A DNA stretch of 64,000 nucleotides. Origin: Microvelia longipes (taxonomy: Eukaryota; Arthropoda; Insecta; Hemiptera; Veliidae). Positions within the stretch are counted from its first letter, which is position 1. Every line of letters starts with the position of its first letter. The stretch lies in contig JACMZG010000008.1 of assembly GCA_018340805.1 (NCBI GenBank), forward strand, positions 24,227,587 to 24,291,586, in the 5' to 3' direction. Below are positions 45,311-56,139 of this stretch, in pieces. The position numbers were made by a program, and so were the translations under genes. Below the pieces are notes generated by a model. That model saw only the letters and a list, made by a program, of their open reading frames with translations, was not told the DNA's origin and searched no databases.

Positions 45311-47364
45311 GTATCGTAGGAAATATTTTTTATCTTATTTATTTAAGTTTAAACTTTTATTATGTTAAATTGTTGAACCAATAAGCTTTCTCTGCTGCTA
45401 TAACTTAGCCTTAAGTTACACAAGAGAAACTACGAGGTAACTACATTGCATTGTTAATTAAAGTTTGTGATTCCTCTGATTAGATTTTACAGCGTTGTTG
45501 ATTAATCAATTGTTTGCCTTTGTAACATTAAATGCTATGGTTGTTTATTAAAATTTTATAGGGTATAGAGATATGCATTTTATGATAAGAAGCGTTTGTA
45601 AGAGTATTGATGTATTTCACCACTTAACGATGTCTAAAGATAGTTTACGATGTGTTATTAGCCTTGTGAAAAAATTATCGTGTTGGCTACTTACTTTATT
45701 ATTTATGTTTGAACATATTTTACGAGTACTTTGAGTGAATAGAAATAAATAGCGAGGGTGTGGCCCGAACCTGCCATCAGGGGTCTGTGGAAGTCACGAG
45801 CTTGTCGGACCCGAGGTACTTTAGGGTAGCTTCTGGTGTTGCTTTAGAAAATTATGTTGGGGAGTTTTATAGCTCTTCTTTTCCCCCTGTATCTTAAAAC
45901 CTCTTTTTACCCCTATTGATTTATGCACACCATTAACTATATTACAACCTTCTTTTTTGTACTTTACTGGTGAAATTAAACTCTGTTTCTTCTGCTACTT
46001 CAAAAAGAAAAACTTTTTCTTGGATACGATTCAACTTAAATGAAGGAATTAAAAGTATGTGTGGTATTTAATGATTTCCCTCCTTTACGAGGGTAAACAT
46101 GGAATTACAGCTGATAAACTCCCCAGCCACATGGGTTTCTTTCTTATTGCACCAACTATTGCATCCCTCTCTGTTATAAAGATATAAAATCTAATTAAAC
46201 TCTAATTCTTGTTAATACATAAATTTGGCTTTCTTAACTCTTTTTAATAGGAAAGAGAAAGCACCCACTTTTTTATTATATGTTCACGCTTCAGGATCTC
46301 CAGATCCTAGAAATAAAAAAAAAAGTCAATGGCCTCAATGATTTTAATGAAAATTGGTAAAATATTCAAATTCTGTTTAATTCTGGTTTAAGAAAACATG
46401 CTAGCGCGGTGGTCTACAAACCTGGTGAATTTCCTTTAAAATGCGTGCTTCTTTGCCTTTCGATTTATTTCTTGCTTAATTTTTCTGTTCATGATTCCTA
46501 ACTTGAAGCAGTAGCATTGCTATTTCTTACTCACTTGTTTCCGAATTTTTCAAAAGAAATGCGCTGCATGCCCCATATGCTTTGCCTTTGTTATCGTTTT
46601 ATTTAGTTATTGTTTTATTAGGGTTCGGCATATAAACTATAAAAGGGCATTCATTACCGTTTTATCCTATTTTCAACTTATACCTCTAATTTGAATTTGC
46701 TCTAAAATCCAGTTTGACCGTACGAATTAAAATTTGACACAAATATACATCTATAAGTGATGAACCGATCCTCAAAATTACATTTTGATATTTTTATGCT
46801 TAAAAATCAGCCTTAAAAGTCCAGTTGTGCTATTCGAAATATATTTTTTTAGACCCCGATAACCTCCTATTTTGCTGAGTAAAAATAATCTTCAGACACC
46901 AGAAATTTGACCGATACTGTTGAAATTTGACACAAATAAAAAAATTGGTCATTATTTTTAAAATATTGACTTTTGAATATTTAAACTTTGACGGCCGCCT
47001 ATAACTTTTAATCTTTTAACTTTCTACGACAAATCTTGATATAGCCTTGTAAACACAAAGCTCTAGTTGTCAAAATTCAAAGGCTACTTACTTTTTACTC
47101 TGTAATAATATTTTAATATTATTTTTATTGTATAATATTTGTAATATATTTAAAAATCTTAATATATTAATATAAATATATTAATAAATATATTAATTTT
47201 AAATATATTTATTTTTTTTATTGGTAGGACAATTATAATTAAATGAAGAAGTTTGTTACATCTGTCACAAATTTGACGTTTTATCGTTTTCCACAACAAT
47301 CATATCATGTGATGTTAAAAATACATTGCTAATAGTCTTAAGAAGTTTAAAAACCAATAAAAAC
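45311..47364. other. AT-rich noncoding stretch
   Basis: No gene recognised. A GC-richer piece (45752-45830) is unassigned. AT-rich simple sequence lies at about 47105-47220. Confidence 0.45.
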
Positions 47365-47625
47365 TGTAGGCTGCCAAGTATAACAGCAGTTTTAATCCAT
47401 TTATGAACAAAATATAAAAGTATTATATTTTATTAATCTAAGCATTATTTAACATTCACTTACAACACCCTAGATATTGGGTTACCTAATAATTGTAAGA
47501 TGAAGGGTAGCGAGACCGAAGTAATATTACCTTATGGTTTGGATAATCGTGACGAGGACGAAGGAAACGAGTCCGTAGTTTTGAGGAAACGTACCGAGGA
47601 ACCCCGTACCCGATTTGTTCCAACG
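47365..47625. repeat. Dispersed repeat, family D, short copy
   Basis: About 260 bases sharing both ends with the 850-base copy at 9612-10465. It starts TAGGCTGCCAAGTATAAC and ends in GACGAGGACGAAGGAAACGA, GTCCG, TTTTGAGGAAACGTACCGAGG and CCGTACCCGATTTGTT. The internal 590 bases of the long copy are missing. Probably a deletion derivative. Confidence 0.55.
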
Positions 47626-48661
47626 ATTTTTATCTTTTTGTAGTATCATTATCGAAGTATTGTAATGTAACAAAAATTACTCTTTAGAAGATAAAATAAT
47701 TTGTACATTGTTGTGTACCCGCACATTCTTGCCATTTTTGTTTTTAATTGCGTTTTTATATATCCTTTTATCAAACTGATATATTCCTATCCAAAGTCAC
47801 CGTGCAAGGCAAAAGAACAGCAGTACAGCGGTTTTAATGATTTGCTATATAAATGCTACTTCCACTAAAGGCGTAGTGACTGCGGTCATGGTCACATTGT
47901 CTTGTGTTAATTTATTTTATCGCCCTTATCCGTCTTTACTTTTTACATTTTATTTTACCTTTTTTCTCTGAATCCCTGAAGTTTTTCACCTGTCTTATCC
48001 ATCTGTCTGTTTTACTGCATTCGGTATTAATGTTTTATTTTGTGTTGTTTAATCATTATTTACTTTTTATGGCAGCATTTCGTAGTGATTTTATGTTCAA
48101 ATATTTTATTGACTTCACCTGTTTGATTTAAATTTAAAATTAATTAAGTCTGGGTTTTTATGAAGAATCTGTAGATTAAAAGATTTTTGATTTTAGCAAA
48201 GTCAATATAAACATCTTAAAAGGAGATGTATTATTATATTTCAATAATTACTTTTACTCTTGTAATTAATATATTCTCCCATTATTCAAAGTTAATTGTT
48301 ATTATGATATAGTACACCATAATGATGATTTTATTGGCCCAAAGTGGTTCTTTAGATATAATATTCAATAAAATTTATGATATAAAGGTATCTCTGTAAT
48401 ATTAAATATTCTTTTTAGATTTACCTCTATATATTGTAGACGGTTTACTTTTTATGGATAAAAAAGTTTTTTCAAATGAGTTTTTATGATATTAATTAGA
48501 TAGAGCTTATAATTAAATTTTAAATATAGGATTTCTGTGCTTATTTCAGTCTACTAGAAATAAAATATTCAGCCTTACGGACTTCTTCATTGTGGTATAG
48601 CACAGAAACAAAATTTGAGCTTTTGTATTTGTCAATGCTTAGTGGTTATGCGTTGACTTAT
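47626..48661. other. AT-rich noncoding stretch
   Basis: No gene recognised. A hydrophobic open frame at 47904-48131 reflects T-rich sequence and lacks other support. Confidence 0.45.
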
Positions 48662-48671
48662 ATTAATTATT

Positions 48672-48732
48672 AGGAGGGGGATTTCTTTAAGAAATCCCCT
48701 TTTAGAAAAGGTCTCTAGGGGGAGACCTTTTT
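48672..48732. repeat. Two adjacent short hairpins
   Basis: AGGGGGATTTCTT/AAGAAATCCCCTTTT is followed directly by AAAAGGTCTC/GAGACCTTTTTT around a TAGGGG loop. Two strong stems side by side in AT-rich DNA. Function unknown. Confidence 0.65.
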
Positions 48733-49024
48733 TTGGTAAAAGCGTTTTTGTTTTATCTATTAAATTATTTTTTATGATTTTTTTTTAATAATAATAAAAT
48801 ATTATTATTATAGTAGTACTATTATTATATAATAGTTTACACAACTTGTAACAATTGTGATATTGTCGTGTAAAGTTTTAGTAAAGTAATTAAAATGTAC
48901 TTTGTATTACAATGCAGGTTTCTCTTTAACAACAGTGAAGCAATTTTTTTCTTTCTTAACATAAATGAAGCAAAAAATGATTTTATTATTAATTTCTGCA
49001 TTATAATGTTCAATAATAATATAT
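48733..49024. other. AT-rich spacer
   Basis: Simple ATAATA-type sequence. No gene. Confidence 0.5.
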
Positions 49025-49241
49025 AATATTGCCAGTTTTAGGTCTTTCGACCCTTCAGGGTATTCGCCTGCGGGAACCACCTCGGGTGGGTCACATCTAC
49101 TACTTTGAGCATAGTAAAGCTAAAGTTGGCGAAATCTTTACATTTAATTCTATTCATAAAAACTGAGAGCAGGCCCTGGTTGTGAACCCCGGACCTCTGG
49201 TGCCGAAGTCCAGTACTATACGACCGCGGCTACGGAGGCAG
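49025..49241 (-). mobile_element. tRNA-derived SINE
   Basis: On the minus strand it starts GCCTCCGTAGCCGCGGTCG, with an A-box-like TAGCCGCGG, a GGACTTCGGCACCAGAGGTCC stem resembling an anticodon arm, and GGGGTTCACAACC, which fits the pol III B box. After this 70-base tRNA-like head comes a body ending in ACCCACCCGAGGTGGTTCCC and GAAAGACC. A 5'-truncated relative lies at 38261-38341. SINEs are transcribed by RNA polymerase III from the head and moved by LINE enzymes. Confidence 0.72.
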
Positions 49242-49470
49242 ATAATGGTCAATATTTGACATTAATATATAATGTTATATATAATGTCATATTTTTGACA
49301 TGAATATATAATGTTCAATATTTAAAAAAAAACACTATAAAACATTTTATGTGTTACACCACAATCAATTAAAAGTCGTGTTTATAATCAGGTGAAATCC
49401 CTTATTATCAATCTCCTCCCTTCTTGTGATTTCCTAAGCGTGATTTTATAACATGACTCTGGGAATTTTT
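49242..49470. other. Spacer with short repeats
   Basis: ATATAATGTTCAATATT and ATATAATGT motifs recur (about 49008-49320). No gene. Confidence 0.4.
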
Positions 49471-49618
49471 GAGTTCCCATTGACATTGACCATGTCAGAA
49501 CTCAGATCCTAATTAAATTTGAGTTCCCATTGACATTGAGTGTGTCAGAAATCGGATCCTAATTAAATTTTGAGTTCGCATTGACATTGACTATGTCAGA
49601 AATCGGATCCTAATTAAA
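49471..49618. repeat. Tandem repeat, about 50-bp unit, three copies
   Basis: Units start at 49471, 49521 and 49572 with GAGTTCCCATTGACATTGA (GAGTTCGCAT in the third). Each ends ATCCTAATTAAA. They are nearly identical. Confidence 0.9.
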
Positions 49619-50264
49619 ACAATGCAAGGACAATATTACATAATATCAATATAAAGTGATTTATTTAAGAGCTATCGTTAAGGATTAGGAGCAAAATATA
49701 CTGTACGTTTGCTGTACCATAGCCCCAGCATGAATTACCGGAATCATGTGCTTCTCATTGTCTGAATGCTTTGGTGTATAATTAATAAAAAACACAAATA
49801 GATGCAGTGTGTGTGTATAATTACATGTGTGTGTATATTACACAAATGTATGCTGTGTGTATAATTACATGCTCCAATTTGAGTTTTAGTAATTACTTTG
49901 ATTTCGCAATTTGTTTATTTTAACGATAGATGATTACAAAAAAAATATTGGCTATTTTAAATTACTGACTTGAGAGAGCTCATACGAATTTTATCACGAT
50001 AGCTCTTTTAGCTACCGAGATTTTCCTAATAACAACCTGTATATTATTTGGTTTGTGAGAAGTGAACAAAAGAATGAAAATTGGCTAAAAATCGGGTACG
50101 GAGAGCCTGGAATGTTTTCTCGCCCTCACATACGAGTATTCGCTTCGCTCATCCTTTCCACTCCGGCCTTACTTTTCTCGTTCTCAGAATATGCGGAATT
50201 CGCTTAATTTATATCAATATAAATTATTTAACATTTTAATCTTTGCTTAATTGTTGCAACTAAT
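49619..50264. other. Noncoding stretch with GT-rich piece
   Basis: A short imperfect repeat, GTGTGTATAATTACATG, occurs twice at about 49809-49870. No gene recognised. Confidence 0.45.
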
Positions 50265-50420
50265 CAAAAAATTAATTGCTGCCATTAAGCAATTAATTTA
50301 CTTAAATGGGCAGCCCATTTATTTAATGGCAGCGAATAATTTTTCGCTGCCTTTAAAGTCGTTTTAGTTCCAGCGGTCGGGTGTCTGCGTACTAGCCTCG
50401 CTAGTACGACAAAACCTTTA
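50265..50420. repeat. Cluster of nested inverted repeats
   Basis: CTGCCATTAA/TTAATGGCAG encloses the perfect palindrome AAATGGGCAGCCCATTT. Outside it are CAGCGAATAATTTTTCGCTG and, further right, GTACTAGCCTCGCTAGTAC (50389-50407). It could fold as a cruciform with several arms. The family is unknown. Confidence 0.65.
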
Positions 50421-50504
50421 TCTATATGATTTGTTCGGCCTTATAAACTAGCCATATAAAAAACAGTATACTCGTTATTATATGAGGAGATGCACATCGT
50501 TACA

Positions 50505-50612
50505 TCTGAAACGGATAATTCTTTTGAAATTTCGGTTTCGGAATTTTAGTGGGAACACTTTACTGTTTCTATTATTTTTCATATTTTTTCTTTTATACCT
50601 ATGGAATAAAAG
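50505..50612 (-). repeat. Dispersed repeat family T, copy 3 (reverse)
   Basis: Reads CTGAAACGGATAATT, TCGGTTTCGGAATTTTAG, GGGAACAC, TTCTTTTATACCTATGG, which is the reverse complement order of copy 1. It has small insertions relative to the others. Confidence 0.55.
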
Positions 50613-51274
50613 AGAAAAATCAAAAAGTAGGAGGAAATTTATATACTTGGATTGTTCCTAAAATTATTTTAAAAATAAATCTAAAAGATATTTCTTGTGA
50701 CAATAACTCGTTTTTATTCGGGGCGTAGGTTTTGATCAATTTTTGATTGTTTTCTTCCTTACAATTTGTCAAAGAATATAGAGAAAAATAAAGGAATAGA
50801 AAAATATCCCAGAAAAATGGCTATAATTTTAGGTCTCCTACTAGTTTATGATGTCTCTCTTATCCCTTCTATTTCTCATTCAATTCTTATTCCTACCGCC
50901 TATATTCTCTTCTTGGTAGGCTTCATTTCTTTTTTTTAAATTCTCCCGAACATATAATTTTGGCGTCTAAAAATACGAATGTATTTTTTTTCTCGAAAAA
51001 AACGGGTCGATTGTTTTTTTTTTTTTCTTTTCCTGTTTTAAATTCTCATTCTTTTTTATTGACTTTTAATGTATTATAACTGAATTTTTATCAAACCAGT
51101 ATTTTTTTAATAATATAATATACATCTGAGTAAAAATTGTCTCTCTTTATCGTTTAAGTTAAATTTACTCATCAACTTTGACTCTCCAAAACATTGACTT
51201 CTTGCATTTTTCTATAATTTTAACTCTCTATATATTGAAGAAAATTGAAATTTTTCAAAACATTTTAATTTTAT
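50613..51274. other. AT-rich noncoding stretch
   Basis: No gene recognised. Confidence 0.45.
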
Positions 51275-51700
51275 TGGAATAAGTGGCTCCCTGTGGGTCG
51301 TGTGCTGAAAAGATCTTTTTTTAAGTCGATACAATTTCCAATAATACGAGTGTTTAATCATCAAAATAGGATAACTACAGCCAAAGATATAGCTCTTTTA
51401 AAAACACCAAACAATTGTTAATTTATGTAAAGTCAGCGAGTTTCTTTGGAAAAGTATAGATTTTTTGTGAAAAATGTTGTCTTCATGTTTTGCACACAAC
51501 CCACAGGGAACCACTTATTGCAAGATGACTGGAATTTGTGCAATTTCTAATATTTTGAGCTAGTGCATTTATATGAAGGGCTCTACTCTGTATAGGTAGA
51601 CTAAATAAATTTCCTTCATAATTTAAAATATATTTTCAGACAAATTTTGTTTGAAGTAGTACAAAATAAGTCACATTTTATCAGGTCCAGCTCTTGGACT
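51275..51700. mobile_element. Fold-back palindromic element, family P, copy 2 (left arm truncated)
   Basis: Starts within the left arm (GGAATAAGTGGCTCCCTGTG, GGTCGTGTGCT) and runs through the centre (GTTAATTTATG) to a complete right arm ending CAGCTCTTGGACT. The right end matches the reverse complement of the left end of copy 1 (AGTCCAAGAGC), which defines the element terminus. Both arms again translate to NKW-x-PVG-x-V-type peptides. Confidence 0.75.
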
Positions 51701-51777
51701 ATAGAGATCCATTATTATGTCTTTATAGCTGTGTTATCCATAAAATATTTTTTATGACGTTATAAGCCATATAAAAT

Positions 51778-52090
51778 TTATAAAACGCGGAAACATGTTC
51801 AGACTGATTAATAATTTGGCAGGCATGTAGTCATGTATAGCATTAACAAATGTGCTACGTTTCATCTCATTATCAGCATTTGTTCAATTTTTATCGAATG
51901 TCATGTTTACGTTTTTTTTAAAGTTGTTAAAAATCGGAAAATTGTCCCATTCATATTTGGTACGAATGGATAATTAAGTATATTAAGTTTTATTTCAGTA
52001 TAGTTAGCATATCTGCGGCTTCTGTTGGATCACTAATGTTCAGCAGCATTGCGTGGTCATTACTTGGATAGGTGTCCGCTGGGATTAAAA
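51778..52090 (+). repeat. 5S-rRNA-like repeat, copy A
   Basis: Two parts. The first (51778-51925) matches 56140-56275: GCATGTAGTCATGTATA, TGTGCTACGTTTCATCTCAT, ATCAGCATT, TCAATTTTTATC and a TACGTTTTTTTTAAAG end. The second (52016-52090) resembles the 3' half of 5S rRNA with its internal promoter: GATCACTAATGTTCAGCAGC (A-box region), then TTACTTGGATAGGTGTCCGC (C-box region) and TGGGA. The 5S-like part follows the shared body, the opposite of the usual 5S-derived SINE order, so it may be an independent 5S pseudogene or an unusual SINE. Confidence 0.5.
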
Positions 52091-52334
52091 CGGATTATTT
52101 CTTAATTCTTATTTAATGGGTTATTTTTGTATTGGTTAATTTTTTTTTTTTTATCTCATTCTAATATTTTTTAATCGTTTTATGATGAAAATCTAAACAA
52201 ATTAAATTTTCAAAAAGTAAAGCATGTTGGTATCAAACATGATAAACATTTGGAGGGAAAATAAATAGGGTTCTCTAGTTTTTAAGTTTTTTAACTCCAA
52301 TGTTCTCCGAGTACCTTTATTTTTCTTAAAAACG
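52091..52334. other. AT-rich spacer
   Basis: No gene recognised. A poly(T) run at about 52141-52152. Confidence 0.45.
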
Positions 52335-52530
52335 ATGGCGACACCATATTTGTCGCCGCGGGGGTGGCGGCAAATATTGGGGGGAACGCTGGGGGGTGCG
52401 TTTCCCCAGCCACGAAAAATACGTTTCCAGAAACTTGGTACAAAATTATACCTTGGAGAGGACTCGATCTTATTGAAATCGAACCTAAAAAGAAAATGTG
52501 CTGAACTAAACTGCGGGTAAATAAATCGGG
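52335..52530. repeat. GC-rich hairpin block, unassigned
   Basis: Very GC-rich against the background. Two hairpins: GGCGAC/GTCGCC (52338-52358) and GCTGGGG/CCCCAGC (52388-52410). Open frames exist on both strands (52335-52520 and 52291-52725), but the protein composition is odd and unlike any family I know. It may be a SINE or MITE tail. Confidence 0.4.
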
Positions 52531-55500
52531 AGTAGTGGCAATTATGAGTACATTTGTTATCTTAAATTGTCTATTTTTAAATTTTACATTTTTAGTGCTA
52601 AAATTAAGAATTAAAAAGTTATCTTGAAAATCTTTACATAAATCCAAGTTAAGTTGTAAATTGTTGTTAGAAGAGGCCTGTTTTTGCATCCTTTTGACCT
52701 TGACTGAAGTAGCAATTATTTCCAAAGCCCATTGATCCTGTTCAACTTAATAAAACAAGTTAGTGAACTTCTCACAATCTTCTTCCTAACTTTATTTATT
52801 CATTTCTTTTATTGGTCCTTAATATGTTTATTTTTAATTGATTCATCTGTCTGTTATAATTAATAACATATTTAAATTTTACTACTTTGCATTTTAGAAG
52901 CGCCGACTACATTCCTTTTGATTGCTATTTATTTTTATTCAATCTTATGTTTAATGAAATAATGAAGATGAATTATGAAATACAATTTTATATTCTTCAT
53001 TTTTTTAGAAGAAAGCACAATTTAAGATTTAGTATGAAATTTTTTTCGTCCTTTGATGCTTGCTTGAGGTAACAACATTATTAATTCTTTTATTTTAATG
53101 GCAAGGTTTTATCATTAATATTAGTCTTAATTTATTCGTGCTATCTTGCTTTAAGCGTTTTATTTTTCTTTTTACGTTTTATTATTCAATAAACGTGTTT
53201 TAATATGTGATTTAAGCACGTAGGCTTAATGATTTATTTATTAGCTTTCAGCATATATAGCGACTTAAGAAATAATTTTTAAAAATTTTATATGAATAAG
53301 GTATTTGAGGAAATAAACGAAAAAATGAAATTCGTGTCTGGACTTATCAAGTGAAAAATTGCTAAGTAAACAATGATATAATATTTATTTTAAATCTGGT
53401 TATCTTCAGTTATTTTTCTTTATCTTGGGCAATCAATAATACAGGCACCTGTGTTGTTTATTATGAATTGTCTTGTTATCCCAGCTGGTTCTGGAAAAGG
53501 GGAATGGAAATAGGAAAACTTGTGAGTAACGTTTTAGGGTGAATTCCAAGAAGGTGGAAAAAGAAGATTCTTTTTCTACGTCATATGTATGGAATTGACG
53601 CTTCCAAAATATAATATCTGCATACATACTTCAAATAAATTTCTCTATTGATAATATTTTAGAAATAATACCAATGGTCTTAAAACAACGAATCCTATTT
53701 GTTAAGCTCATAATAATGCGACAAACCATAAATTTTAAATACTTTTAAAAGTGTATCAATACTGATTCTTTAAAGGGTAGTGCTTAAAAATTGGCGATTT
53801 CTGTTTATTTGTTATTTACTATATGGTGGGTTAATTGACTCATAACTTCAAAAACTTTATTGACTTCAAGCTTTGCACCTTTATAAATGTATAATTCGTG
53901 CTTTCTATTATTTTTTTTCTTTCTAAATTAAATGTTAATAGTTAAAAAAATGAGAAATAGGTTAGAGTTAAATAGAGTTTATTCTTCTTTACGTTTTTCT
54001 ATTTAAATCCATTTGAGGAAAGAACACTGCTGTTCTCTACAAAATTTTGTCTTTTTTCGTCAGAGTTATGTATTTATCATTCCTGTATTCATTTTTTAGT
54101 CATAGTTATATATATCATTTGATACTACGAGTTTTGCAAAACATGAATAGTTGACACAATATAATAGTTATATATTTATAAATTCTGTTCATATACAATT
54201 TGTATACAACATGTTGTCGCCTTAGTTATATTATCCTTCTGTATTCAACTTGTTTTCGCCATTGTAGTTTTTTATATTATTCCTATAACCAACTTGTTTT
54301 ATTACTATAATTCCTTTTATTCATAAAATTCTAACTAATATTTTAAATTTTATATTTACTTTAAATGCATTTACACATTTTGGGAAAAGGGACCAAAACT
54401 AATATTTTCTCATTGTAAACCAAACCTCTTCCAATCCCCTTATTTGTTTGTTATACATAGATGGACCAATAGAATTGCTTTATTTTTTAAACGATGTAAT
54501 TTTTACCCAACAAGCAGTTTACCCAAGCCAAAGAACAGTTTTTATATTAACTTCCTTGGCATAATTAAGTTCTTTTTAAGTCTACCAAACTTAAGTTTTC
54601 TCTTTAACACCCCTTTCTTGTACAAATTATTTTATTAGCTTATTTAAAACCTTGTATCTATCTATATGATTTAAAAATGATTGCTAATAAATAAACTTAA
54701 TTAAATCTAGTTAACCACAGATATTATTAGACGAAAATTGTTTCTACTTTCTTCATACTTAATATTTTCAAAACAATAGAAAAGTTATTTTATTATAAAT
54801 TTTATATTTTCCTGAAAAGAATTAGCTGGCTTGTTGGGTAAGAATTACTTTGTTTTTTGCAATATTTAAAAAACACTATAAATAGAAGAGAAAAAACTTT
54901 CAAGTTAAAACTTCGTAACTGCTTCTACTTTTATTTGCCTTTGTTTTTAACTTAAAAGAACTAAGATTAAATCTTTTAACTTAAGACAGATTAAATCTTT
55001 GTTTCAACTTTTTTTTGCTAAGTTCAAAGTAATTTTACTGTCCTTCCTGTTCCTGTTTTATGATTTTCATGAATACTTAGAGAACTATTTGTTCGTTATT
55101 TTAATGACGAAGGGGCGTTAGTCTTAAGTTGATGTATGATCTTTACCTCTTGTGTTAGACATTTTATTTTATTTTAAATTTAAAATGTTAGACTGCTTGA
55201 TATCTTGTTAGGCAGTCTGATTAAAACGATCCGAAGTTATAGGCCTCTTTTGACAATATTTATCAATTTTATCTTTTTGATGTATTTTACAATTGTGATT
55301 GTAGCTCTTTACTTATTATTATCCTGATGAAATCTTAAATTTTGTATTGCTGCACTAATAAATTTTAATGTTCTCCAAGATTTAATTTTTACTCTTACTG
55401 TGGAATTTTATGTTTTAAGGCAGCAATGCTCTTGTCTTTTTTCAAATTGCTCTGTTGTTAATTGGTTGTTGACTTAAAACTTTGCACTCTTTCTTAGCAA

Positions 55501-55594
55501 GACAGCATGCTGATGAGTCTAGCGTCTTCTGATTTTCGATATCATGCTTAGAAACTCACTTTGTACTCTTGTGAAAATATCTATCGAATACCTA
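52531..55594. other. AT-rich noncoding stretch
   Basis: No gene or clear repeat. Short open frames (52887, 53433, 54444) have no conserved features. Confidence 0.45.
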
Positions 55595-55775
55595 ACATAC
55601 GTCAGATATTCGATTTCTACTTTTCCTCAATTATACTGTATGTATATAAGAAAATTATTGTGTTCGTAAAAAAATTCCATAACCAGGATGTCACCAGAAT
55701 TGTCGGTTTCAGGTGTTTTTATGACCTCCTAAGTGGCTTTCACAAAGTTATACGTGTGTCTGTTATCAGCGTAGC
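55595..55775 (+). repeat. Dispersed repeat family T, copy 4
   Basis: A diverged copy in the same orientation as copy 1. It has TTCTACTTTTCCTCAAT, GTATATAAGAAAATTATTGTGTTC, GGTTTCAGGTGTTTTTATGACC, then CCTAAGTGGCTTTCACAAAG. The 80-codon open frame across it is not considered a gene. Confidence 0.5.
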
Positions 55776-55834
55776 TTCTAGTGTATTTATGTTAGAGACT
55801 TGAAACTTTGTACAAAAATTAGTCTATAAGTGTA

Positions 55835-55980
55835 GTAAATAAATAAATAAATAAAAAACCATTTATTTTTCAAAAAGTTAATACAAAGACATAAAAAGTA
55901 ACAAAAAATATAAATATTTACATAACTAATGAAAATAAAGGGGGAAGTTCAGGAGTTTTTAGGCTCCTACTCTTCCACTT
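55835..55980 (-). repeat. Possible LINE 3' end
   Basis: On the minus strand this ends in (TTTA)n, like the microsatellite tails of CR1-type LINEs, and carries a hairpin-like GGAAGAGTAGGAGCC...CTCCTGAACTTCC shortly upstream. No coding part remains. It is weakly similar in layout to the 3' end at 23574-23700. Confidence 0.35.
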
Positions 55981-56139
55981 CCTCAATTTTGATTAAATAT
56001 TTTTTAAAAAGAATAATGTTAAATATTTAGACAGCTTTTATTGAGCATGTTACATAATAATATTACAAGACAAGACTAAAACATAATGAGTCCCGTCTAA
56101 CCCGCAATAATGGATCAGCAAAAATTTTGAAAAAACATA
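55981..56139. other. AT-rich spacer
   Basis: No gene recognised. Confidence 0.45.

Noticed and set aside
52291..52725. 144-codon minus-strand open frame
   Set aside because: It spans the GC-rich hairpin block and AT-rich flanks with changing composition, and has no domain.
55690..55720. GGTTTCAG|GTGTTT as a ratchet site
   Set aside because: The donor half is poor and the string is part of dispersed repeat family T.
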